DNA of 64,000 bases from Cellulosimicrobium cellulans (GTDB lineage Bacteria; Actinomycetota; Actinomycetes; Actinomycetales; Cellulomonadaceae). The stretch lies in contig NZ_VEGH01000007.1 in NCBI RefSeq assembly GCF_007679345.1, forward strand, positions 124,001 through 188,000. Reading direction: 5' to 3'. This document shows positions 9,307 through 16,462 of the stretch, one piece after another (the first letter of the stretch is position 1; each line of letters starts with the position of its first letter). A program made the position numbers and the translations under genes. A model generated the notes under the pieces. It had not been told where the DNA came from. It did not search any database and was given only the letters and a program-made list of their open reading frames with translations.

Positions 9307-9368
9307 CGCGAATGGATCCGGACGGACGAACACGCGCGAGCGTGTCGGTGCCGAAGGATCCACTCGCG
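9307..9368. repeat. Palindromic repeat unit 2 (29-nt arms)
   Basis: Arms 9307-9335 and 9340-9368 pair at 21 of 29 positions around a 4-nt loop. The arm ends are related to unit 1 (CGCGAATGGATCC and GGATCCACTCGCG), so this looks like a second, more diverged copy. The inner arms of units 1 and 2 also pair with each other (9270-9284 with 9305-9319, one mismatch). Confidence 0.7.
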
Positions 9369-9410
9369 AGCGGCGGAGCCCCGAGAGGGGCGGGCGGCGG
9401 GCGACCCGGG

Positions 9411-9497
9411 GGCGTCGACCGGTCGGGTCCCGCGAGGCGGGTGACCCCGGGCGTCGACCGGTCGGGTCCCGCGAGGCGGGCGACACGCGTCGACCGG
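9411..9497. repeat. Direct tandem repeat, 31-bp unit, 2.3 copies
   Basis: Bases 9411-9441 and 9450-9480 are identical over 31 bp (period 39). A third partial copy (GCGTCGACCGG) is at 9487-9497. Each full unit contains the small hairpin CCCGC-GAG-GCGGG. The block lies 35-120 bp beyond the nei2 stop, on the terminator side of that gene. Confidence 0.8.
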
Positions 9498-9531
9498 CCG
9501 TGGCCCCGGGGCGGGCGGCAGGGCGTACGGG

Positions 9532-10341
9532 TCAGGCCGCGGAGGCCGGCGGGCGCTGGCAGACGCCGCAGAAGTACGCGGGCCGCTCCGTCGGCGGGTG
9601 ACCCGCCAGGCCGCGGCGCACCGGCGCGCCGCACCGCCGGCACGGCTCCTTGAGCCGCCCGTGCACCCAGGTCTCCCGGCCGCGGTACACCTCGCCGGTG
9701 GTCGACGGCGACGACGACCCGACCGAGCGCTGCATGATCGCCCGCGCCACGCGGAGCAGCCGGGCGGGGTCGGCGACCTCGTCGGCGGGGGTCCACGGCC
9801 AGATCTTCTCGAGGAACAGCGAGTCGGCCATGTAGATCGTGCCGATGCCGGCGACGACGGTCTGGTCGAGCAGCACCTCGCAGACGGGCGTGGACCCGCG
9901 CGCGGCCCACCGGCGCAGCGCCTCGGGCAGCCCGGCGGTCTCGAAGTCGTCGGCGAGCAGGTTCGGGCCCAGGTGCCCGATGAGGGTGTGCTCGTCGCGG
10001 GTGGGCACCACGTCGAGCATCCCGATGAGCTCGCCGACCGCGGTCCAGGTCGCGTTGGCGAGCACGGCGCGGACGTGCGGCGCGCCGGCCCGGGCGCCGG
10101 GGGAGCCGGTCCGGGCGATCCGCCAGGACCCGTCCATCCGCAGGTGGGTGTGCAGCGTGCGGCCGTCGTCGAACCGGGTGAGCAGGTGCTTGCCGTACGA
10201 CGCCGTGCCGAGGACCGTGCGGCCGACCAGGTCGACCGTGGCGGCGGTGGGCCAGCGCAGGTCGCCGCGCACGAGGACGCGGCCGGCCAGGGCCTCGTCG
10301 AGCCGCCGCGCGGTGCGGGCCAGGATGTCGCCCTCAGGCAC
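9532..10341 (-). CDS. nei: Endonuclease VIII-type DNA glycosylase (Nei2, Fpg/Nei family)
   Basis: This bifunctional base-excision glycosylase/AP lyase removes oxidised pyrimidines. The 269-residue protein begins MPEGD, so the mature N-terminus would be the catalytic proline with Glu3 next to it. The helix-two-turn-helix region includes the DQTVVAGIGTIYMADSLF segment. The C-terminal zinc finger is complete: Cys234, Cys237, Cys258, Cys261. The start is certain because Pro2 must follow the initiator Met. The gene follows lhr on the same strand after 89 nt. Lhr-Nei2 neighbours are frequent in actinobacteria and suggest a joint role in repair of damaged or RNA-containing duplexes. The MPEGD start and GIGTIYMAD fit the Nei2 branch better than MutM. 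Confidence 0.9.
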   Translation of the reverse strand: MPEGDILARTARRLDEALAGRVLVRGDLRWPTAATVDLVGRTVLGTASYGKHLLTRFDDGRTLHTHLRMDGSWRIARTGSPGARAGAPHVRAVLANATWTAVGELIGMLDVVPTRDEHTLIGHLGPNLLADDFETAGLPEALRRWAARGSTPVCEVLLDQTVVAGIGTIYMADSLFLEKIWPWTPADEVADPARLLRVARAIMQRSVGSSSPSTTGEVYRGRETWVHGRLKEPCRRCGAPVRRGLAGHPPTERPAYFCGVCQRPPASAA

Positions 10342-10430
10342 GGGCCGTCACCCCCGGTCCTCCCGCGTCCGCAGGCCGGTCGCACCGCGTCGACGGCACC
10401 CGGCCCGCGGTCCCGGTCCGTGTCCCCGGG

Positions 10431-13400
10431 TCACCGGGCGCTCCGCAGCCGGATGCCGCGCGGCGTCGGCGCGAAGTCCGCCAGCGCCAGCGCCCGCCCC
10501 AGCGCGGTGGAGTCGAGCCCGCCGGACAGCAGCTCCTCGCCGTCGGCCCGCACCAGCGTGATCCGGCCCAGCCGCCCCTCGCGGACCGTCTCGGCCAGGC
10601 GCGCGGTCGCCAGCCGGAGCACCGTCTCGTCCTCGGAGAAGGTCAGGACCGTGCGCCCGCCGCGCTCCAGGTAGAGCGCGAGCACGCCGTCCACCAGCAC
10701 CACCACCGCGCCCGCCTTCCGGCCCGGCCGGTGGCCGGTCGGGGCGTCGGCGCGGGTCGGCCACGCGAGGGCGGCGCCGTACGGGTTCGCCGGGTCCGTC
10801 GCCGCGAGCAGCACCACGGCGCGGTCGGCGTCCGCGGGCACCGACTGCTCGGCGATCCGCTCGATCTGCCGGGCCTCGGCGCGGATCTGGTCGACGGCCC
10901 CGGGCAGGGCGAACTGGGAACCGCCCAGGTGCTCGACGAAGTAGCCGCGCCGGACCTGCCCCTGCTGCTCGAGCGCGGCGAGCACCCGGTACACCGGCGC
11001 GAACTGCCCGGCGACGCCCTCGGCCGGGGCGACGGCGCGGGTCAGGACGCCGTGCCGGTCGAGCAGCTGGGCGGCCAGGGCGTGCGCGCGGCGGGTCGGG
11101 TCCTGCTCGCGGGACGGCAGCATCGACCACCGCCCGCCCGCCTCGCCCGCGGTGGTCGCGAGGCCGCCGCCGAGCCCGCCCAGGCCGCCGCCGGCGAGCC
11201 CCGCGCCGCGCAGGCCGAGCCCGCTGCCGCGCAGGCTCGGCCGCCCGCCGAACCGGCCGCCGCCCATGGTGAGCTGCCGGGCCCGGGACGGCGGCGCGGA
11301 CGCCGTCGTCCGGTGGGTCGTCCTCCCGCCGGCCAGCCGGGCGCGCAGCGGCGCGAGCCCGTCGTTCGTGACGAGCCCCGCCCACACCAGGTCCCAGAGC
11401 GCGTCGACCAGCGCGGCCTGCGACGGCGGCGACTCGGGCAGCGCCTCGGCCACCCGGGACCCGAGCGCGCCCACGAAGTACGCCCCGCCGCCCCGCAGCG
11501 CCTCGACCAGCGCGCGGTGCAGCGGCGTGTCCAGGTGCTCCGGCGCGGGCGACGGCTCGGACCCCGGTGCGGTCAGCAGCGGCAGCGTGAGGTCGGCGGT
11601 CGCCGCCAGGTGCAGGCTGACCAGCCCGTCCTTGCCGGGGAGCGTGCCGTGCCCGGCCCACAGCACCTCGCCGGACGCGGTGAGCTCGTCCAGCAGCGCC
11701 GGGCTGTAGTCGGGCACCCGCGCGGGCAGCACCAGGGACTCCAGGGCGGAGGCGGGCACGACGGACCCCGCGAGCTGCTCGACCGCGCGCGCCAGCCCGT
11801 CCACGCCCCGCAGCGCGCCCGGCGCGGACCGGCCGATCGCGTGCTGCCACGCGGGCAGGAACCGGCCCAGCGCCACCTGCGGCACCGGCTCGACCTCGGA
11901 CCGCAGCGCCGCGAGCGACCGGCGGCGGAGCGTCCGCAGCACGTCGGCGTCGCAGTACTCGTCGCCGACGCCGCCCAGCGCGTCGGGCCGCAGCCGCCCC
12001 TGCACGACGACGCCCGCCCGCTCCAGCGGCCGCAGCGCCGCCTGCACCACCGCGGTGCCGAGGCCGAACCGCGCCGCGACCTGCGCGGCGGTGAACGGGC
12101 CGTGGGTGCGCGCGTGCCGGCGCATCAGGTCGCCGAGCGGGTCGGGCAGCACCTCGGTGAACACCTCGGGCACGCCGACGGGGAGCGCCACGCCGAGCGC
12201 GTCGCGCAGCCGGCCGGCGTCCTCGACCGCCGCCCACTGCTCCGCGTCGGCGGGCGCGACGCCCGAGATCCGCACCCGGATGATCCGGCGCGCGTGCTCC
12301 AGGTCGGCGAGCCAGCCGGCGACGTCGTCCCGCACGTCCTCGCGGGTGCGGGCCTCGACGCCCGCGAGCGGCAGCGGCCCGTGCCGGCGGAGCACGTCGG
12401 CGACCTGCTCGGCGGTGCGGGCCTGCCGGTCGGGGTCGGTGGCGGTGAGCTCGGCCTCGGTGCGCACGACGGCGTCGGGGTCGAGCAGGTCCGCGATCTG
12501 GGACCCGCCACCACCGCCCAGCAGCTCGTCGAGCAGCGTCGGGTCGAGCGTGAGCGCCGCGGCCCGGCGCTCGGCGAGCGGGGCGTCGCCGTCGTACAGG
12601 AACTGCGCGGTGTAGCCGAACAGCAGCGACTGGGCGAACGGCGACGGCCGGGTGGTGGTCACCTCGACCACCCGCACCCGGCCGGCGGAGACGTCCCGCA
12701 TGAGCTCGACGAGCGCGTCGATGTCGAAGTCGTCCTGCAGGCACTCCCGCACGGCCTCGAGCAGGATCGGGAAGTCCGGGTACCGGGCCGCGACGCTCAG
12801 CAGCTGCGCCGAGCGCTGCCGCTGCTGCCACAGCGGCTGCCGGCGGTCGGGCCGGCGGCGGGGGAGCAGCAGCGCGCGGGCGGCGGCCTCGCGGAACCGG
12901 GCGCCGAACATCGCGGAGCCGCCGAGCTCCTCGCGCACGGCGTCGGCCACCTCGTCGGGCTCGATGAGCAGGTCCGCGGCGTCGACCGGGGCGGCGTCGG
13001 TGAGGCCGCCGGGGCTCTCCGGCGAGCCGTCGGCCGACCACGCGTCGGGCGCGGTCCAGCCCAGCAGGTCGCCCACGGGGTCGGCGGTCGCGGCGAGCAT
13101 GTCGGGCAGCCGCAGCACGATGCCGTCGTCGGCGTGCATGGCGGCCGCGTCGACGCCGAACCGCTCGCGCAGCCGTGCGCCGAGCACCAGCGCCCACGGG
13201 GCGTGCACCCGCGCGCCGTACGGCGAGTGCACGACGACACGCCAGTCGCCGAGCTCGTCGCGGAACCGCTCCACCACGACGGTGACGTCGCTGGGCAGCA
13301 CCCCGGTGGCGTCGCGCTGCTCGCGCAGGTAGCCGAGCAGGTTGTCGGCGGCCCACGGGTCGAGCCCGGCGGCGCCGACCCGCTCGCGCGCGTCGGCGTC

Positions 13401-15512
13401 GGGCAGGTCGGCGACCTCGCGCGCCCAGGCGCCCATCGCACGCCCCAGCGAGGCGGGCCGGCCCTGCGAGTCGCCCTTCCAGAACGGCAGCCGCCCGGGC
13501 ACGCCGGGTGCCGGGGTCACCAGGACGCGGTCGGGGGTGATGTCCTCGATCCGCCAGGTGCTGGACCCGAGGGTGAACGTGTCGCCCACCCGCGACTCGT
13601 AGACCATCTCCTCGTCGAGCTCGCCGACCCGCTTGCCGCCGCGGGTGCGGCCGCCGGACCGCTCGGGGTCGACCGGCACGTCCGCCGTCTCCGAGCCCGA
13701 CGCCAGGAACACGCCGTACAGGCCCCGGTCGGGGATCGTGCCGCCGCTGGTCACGGCGAGGCGCAGGGCGCCGGGCCGGGCGCTGAGCACGTCGGTCGCC
13801 CGGTCCCACAGGATGCGGGGCCGCAGCTCGGCGAACTCCTCGCTCGGGTACCGGCCGGCGAGCATGTCGAGGACCGCGCGCAGCGTCGCGTCGCCGAGCG
13901 TCGCGAACGGGGCGGACCGCCGCACCACCGCGGCGAGGTCGGCGACCGTCCAGTCCTCCTGCGCGACCATCGCGACGACCTGCTGGGCCAGCACGTCGAG
14001 CGGGTTCGTCAGCACGTGCAGCGGCTCGATCTGGCCCGCGCGCATCCGCAGCGCGGTGACGGCCGCGGGGACGAGGTCGCCGCGGAAGGTCGGGAACACG
14101 ACGCCGTGCGACACCGCGCCGACCTGGTGCCCGGCGCGGCCGATGCGCTGCAGCCCGCTGGCCGCCGACGGGGGCGCGCCCACCTGGACGACCAGGTCCA
14201 CCGCGCCCATGTCGATGCCGAGCTCGAGCGAGCTGGTCGCGACGACGGCCGGCAGCCGGCCGGCCTTCAGCTCGGACTCGGTGCGGGTGCGCTCCGCGCG
14301 GCTCATCGACCCGTGGTGCGCGCGGGCGATGATCGTCTCCGCGTCCCGGGCGTCCACCCCGACCGCGGTGCCCGACTGGGCGTTCGCCTGCGCCGCCCAC
14401 AGCGTCCCGGGGTCGGGGACGTCCTCGCCCTGGCGCTCGGCCCAGACCTCGTTCATCCGGGCCGTGAGCCGCTCGGCGCCGCGGCGCGAGTTGGTGAACA
14501 CCAGCGTCGACCGGTGGTCGGCGACCAGGTCGACGACGCGCTCCTCCACGTGCGGCCAGATGGACGGACGCGGCGCGCCGGACCCGGCGGCCTGACCGGT
14601 GAGGTCGGCCTCGCCCGGGGCGAGCGGCGGCAGCTCGTCGTCGACGACGGGCTTCGGGCCGCGGGACGTCCTCCCGTCGTCGGGCAGCGGGGCACCCAGA
14701 TCGGTGAGGTCCGGCACGGGGACGACGACGTCGACCCGGATCTCCTTGGTCGACGGCGGCTGCACGACGACCACCTCGCGGCCGCCGTCCGCCGGGGCCC
14801 GGCTCCCGCTGAGGAACGCCGCGACCCGGTCGACGGGCGTGACGGTGGCGGACAGCCCGATCCGCTGCGCGGGGCCCGGACCACCGGGCCGGTCGAGCAG
14901 CGCGTCGAGGCGCTCCAGCGACACCGCCAGGTGCGCGCCGCGCTTGGTGCCGGCGACCGCGTGGATCTCGTCCAGGATCACCGTCCGCACGCCCGACAGC
15001 CCGGCGCGGGCGCCCGAGGTGAGCACGAGGAACAGCGACTCGGGCGTCGTGATGAGGATGTCCGGCGGCTTGGTCGCGAACTGGCGCCGCTCGTTGGGCG
15101 GGGTGTCGCCGGTGCGGACGCCCACCTGGACGTCCGGCAGGGTCAGCCCGCGGCGGGTGGCGGCCTGCCGGACGCCGACCAGCGGGGAGCGCAGGTTCCG
15201 CTCGACGTCGGTCGCGAGGGCCTTGAGCGGCGACACGTACAGCACCCGGCACCGCTGCAGCGGGTCCGCCTCGGCGTCGACCGGCTCGGCGGTGATGCGG
15301 TCGAGCGCCCACAGGAACGCCGCGAGCGTCTTGCCGGACCCGGTCGGGGCCACGACCAGCGCGTGCCGCCCGGTGGACACCGCGTCCCACGCGCCGGCCT
15401 GCGCGGCGGTCGGCTCGGCGAAGGCGCCGCGGAACCAGTCCTGCGTCGGCTCGGAGAACCGCCCGAGGACGTCGGCGCCGGTGGGGCCGCCGGCGGTCGG
15501 GGGAGGTGTCAC
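10431..15512 (-). CDS. lhr: Lhr-type superfamily II ATP-dependent helicase
   Basis: Lhr is a large 3'-to-5' DNA translocase that unwinds RNA:DNA hybrids and is induced by DNA damage in mycobacteria. This 1693-residue protein has Walker A APTGSGKT at residues 55-62, DEIH at 181-184, the SATV motif III and the QRIGRAGH motif VI. These are followed by the winged-helix and Lhr-specific C-terminal domains; the full length is slightly above the usual 1500-1550. A glycine-rich insertion lies near 11.15-11.28 kb (about residues 1415-1450), and there is another low-complexity stretch near residues 220-240. The GTG at 15512 is 6 nt downstream of CAGAAT on the minus strand. Longer in-frame sequence upstream is antisense to the next gene. 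Confidence 0.95.
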   Translation of the reverse strand: MTPPPTAGGPTGADVLGRFSEPTQDWFRGAFAEPTAAQAGAWDAVSTGRHALVVAPTGSGKTLAAFLWALDRITAEPVDAEADPLQRCRVLYVSPLKALATDVERNLRSPLVGVRQAATRRGLTLPDVQVGVRTGDTPPNERRQFATKPPDILITTPESLFLVLTSGARAGLSGVRTVILDEIHAVAGTKRGAHLAVSLERLDALLDRPGGPGPAQRIGLSATVTPVDRVAAFLSGSRAPADGGREVVVVQPPSTKEIRVDVVVPVPDLTDLGAPLPDDGRTSRGPKPVVDDELPPLAPGEADLTGQAAGSGAPRPSIWPHVEERVVDLVADHRSTLVFTNSRRGAERLTARMNEVWAERQGEDVPDPGTLWAAQANAQSGTAVGVDARDAETIIARAHHGSMSRAERTRTESELKAGRLPAVVATSSLELGIDMGAVDLVVQVGAPPSAASGLQRIGRAGHQVGAVSHGVVFPTFRGDLVPAAVTALRMRAGQIEPLHVLTNPLDVLAQQVVAMVAQEDWTVADLAAVVRRSAPFATLGDATLRAVLDMLAGRYPSEEFAELRPRILWDRATDVLSARPGALRLAVTSGGTIPDRGLYGVFLASGSETADVPVDPERSGGRTRGGKRVGELDEEMVYESRVGDTFTLGSSTWRIEDITPDRVLVTPAPGVPGRLPFWKGDSQGRPASLGRAMGAWAREVADLPDADARERVGAAGLDPWAADNLLGYLREQRDATGVLPSDVTVVVERFRDELGDWRVVVHSPYGARVHAPWALVLGARLRERFGVDAAAMHADDGIVLRLPDMLAATADPVGDLLGWTAPDAWSADGSPESPGGLTDAAPVDAADLLIEPDEVADAVREELGGSAMFGARFREAAARALLLPRRRPDRRQPLWQQRQRSAQLLSVAARYPDFPILLEAVRECLQDDFDIDALVELMRDVSAGRVRVVEVTTTRPSPFAQSLLFGYTAQFLYDGDAPLAERRAAALTLDPTLLDELLGGGGGSQIADLLDPDAVVRTEAELTATDPDRQARTAEQVADVLRRHGPLPLAGVEARTREDVRDDVAGWLADLEHARRIIRVRISGVAPADAEQWAAVEDAGRLRDALGVALPVGVPEVFTEVLPDPLGDLMRRHARTHGPFTAAQVAARFGLGTAVVQAALRPLERAGVVVQGRLRPDALGGVGDEYCDADVLRTLRRRSLAALRSEVEPVPQVALGRFLPAWQHAIGRSAPGALRGVDGLARAVEQLAGSVVPASALESLVLPARVPDYSPALLDELTASGEVLWAGHGTLPGKDGLVSLHLAATADLTLPLLTAPGSEPSPAPEHLDTPLHRALVEALRGGGAYFVGALGSRVAEALPESPPSQAALVDALWDLVWAGLVTNDGLAPLRARLAGGRTTHRTTASAPPSRARQLTMGGGRFGGRPSLRGSGLGLRGAGLAGGGLGGLGGGLATTAGEAGGRWSMLPSREQDPTRRAHALAAQLLDRHGVLTRAVAPAEGVAGQFAPVYRVLAALEQQGQVRRGYFVEHLGGSQFALPGAVDQIRAEARQIERIAEQSVPADADRAVVLLAATDPANPYGAALAWPTRADAPTGHRPGRKAGAVVVLVDGVLALYLERGGRTVLTFSEDETVLRLATARLAETVREGRLGRITLVRADGEELLSGGLDSTALGRALALADFAPTPRGIRLRSAR

Positions 15513-15518
15513 CGCGCC

Positions 15519-15524
15519 ATTCTG
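15519..15524 (-). promoter_or_regulatory. -10-like CAGAAT, leaderless lhr
   Basis: On the minus strand CAGAAT is followed by 6 nt and the lhr GTG. The same CAGAAT precedes the MFS gene at 58.6 kb. Confidence 0.4.
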
Positions 15525-15610
15525 TCGCGCGGCACCGACACGCGCGCCCCCGCCTGCGGGTCCGCGGCTGCGCGCTCGGCGAACGGCTGCGGCACCCGCG
15601 TCCGGCAGGG

Positions 15611-15616
15611 CAGGAT
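15611..15616 (+). promoter_or_regulatory. -10-like CAGGAT before hypothetical gene
   Basis: CAGGAT is followed by 7 nt and the ATG at 15624. It is divergent from the lhr promoter about 90 bp away. Confidence 0.4.
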
Positions 15617-15623
15617 CGAGGAC

Positions 15624-16103
15624 ATGCCGATCGACGATGCGACGCAGGCCGCGGTCCGGGCGCTGTGGGAGGCGGGGTCGCGCCACGGCCGCGCGCCCGC
15701 GCCGGTGCCCGAGGCGGACCCGTGGGAGGACGACGTCCAGGGGGCCGAGCGGTCGCCGGTGGTCGTCGTGCTCGCGGGGACGCCCGACCTGCAGGTGCGG
15801 CTGCACCGGGACGGCCAGGACGAGGTGCACGTCGAGGACGTCGTGACCCTCGAGGTGCCGCGCCGGGACACCGCGGCCGTGGTGGACGCGCTGCTCGACG
15901 CCGCCGGTGGCCGTGCGCGGCGGCGTCCCCGGGTGCGCGGCGTGCTCGGGAACGTGCTCGCCGCGCTCGTCGGGAGCCCGGCGCCGTCGGACCTGGAGGT
16001 GCGGGTCGGCGACGGCGGGGCGGCGCGCGTGTACCGGGCGCAGGTGGTGGTCCGGCACCCCGTCTCGGGGTGGCTGCTGGCGCTGCCGACGACGGCGGAG
16101 TGA
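15624..16103 (+). CDS. Hypothetical protein, divergent from lhr
   Basis: I do not recognise this 159-residue soluble protein. It has no signal peptide or membrane segment. Residues about 1-45 are Ala/Pro/acidic. Two beta-rich blocks follow, around PVVVVLAGTPDLQVRLHRDG and DLEVRVGDGGAARVYRAQVV, with an Arg-rich link between them (GGRARRRPRVRGVLGNVLAAL). The ATG lies 7 nt after CAGGAT, and codon third positions are G/C as in neighbouring genes, so I regard it as real. It is transcribed divergently from lhr and ends 62 nt before DUF3046. Its place between a repair helicase and the recA region may only reflect chance. Confidence 0.65.
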   Translation: MPIDDATQAAVRALWEAGSRHGRAPAPVPEADPWEDDVQGAERSPVVVVLAGTPDLQVRLHRDGQDEVHVEDVVTLEVPRRDTAAVVDALLDAAGGRARRRPRVRGVLGNVLAALVGSPAPSDLEVRVGDGGAARVYRAQVVVRHPVSGWLLALPTTAE

Positions 16104-16165
16104 CCGCCCCCGCCCCGGCACGCGTACGCTCGCAGGTCCACGACGCGGACGGGAGGGAGCGCACC

Positions 16166-16402
16166 GTGCGGTACCGCGAGTTCTGGCAGCTGGTCGACGA
16201 GGTGCTCGGCAGCGCCCACGGCCGGGTGCTCGTGCACGAGCTCGTCCTGCAGCGGCTCGGCGACCGCACCGCGGAGCAGGCCCTCGACGCCGGCACCGAC
16301 CCGCGCGACGTGTGGCACGCGCTGTGCGACGAGCTGGACATCCCCGACGCGCAGCGCTGGGGCTCGGACAGGTACCGCCAGGCGCCGCCCGCGCGCTCCT
16401 GA
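16166..16402 (+). CDS. DUF3046 family protein
   Basis: The 78-residue product starts MRYREFWQLVDEVLG and contains VHELVLQRLGDRTAEQAL and DVWHALCDELDIPDAQRWG, the signature of DUF3046. These small actinobacterial proteins of unknown function are usually encoded just upstream of recA. The GTG at 16166 follows a GGGAGGGA ribosome site 7 nt away. Here two unrelated genes (a phosphodiesterase and a metallo-beta-lactamase-fold protein) have come between it and recA. No catalytic motif is evident; it is mostly helical. Confidence 0.85.
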   Translation: MRYREFWQLVDEVLGSAHGRVLVHELVLQRLGDRTAEQALDAGTDPRDVWHALCDELDIPDAQRWGSDRYRQAPPARS

Positions 16403-16450
16403 CCTCCCGCACCACCCGCAGCGGGTCGCCCCGCGCGCGTCCGGGCGTGG

Positions 16451-16456
16451 CAGGCT
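16451..16456 (+). promoter_or_regulatory. -10-like CAGGCT before phosphodiesterase gene
   Basis: CAGGCT is followed by 6 nt and the GTG start at 16463. Confidence 0.4.
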
Positions 16457-16462
16457 GAGAGC

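Noticed and set aside
8215..9486. A 423-codon minus-strand frame containing repeated PTGRRP-type peptides
   Set aside because: The peptide repeat is just translation of the 31-bp DNA repeat at 9411-9480; no coding evidence.
9221..9497. Possible CRISPR array in the clgR-nei2 gap
   Set aside because: Only two or three copies, unequal spacing, long hairpin arms and no cas genes nearby; it fits palindromic and tandem repeats instead.
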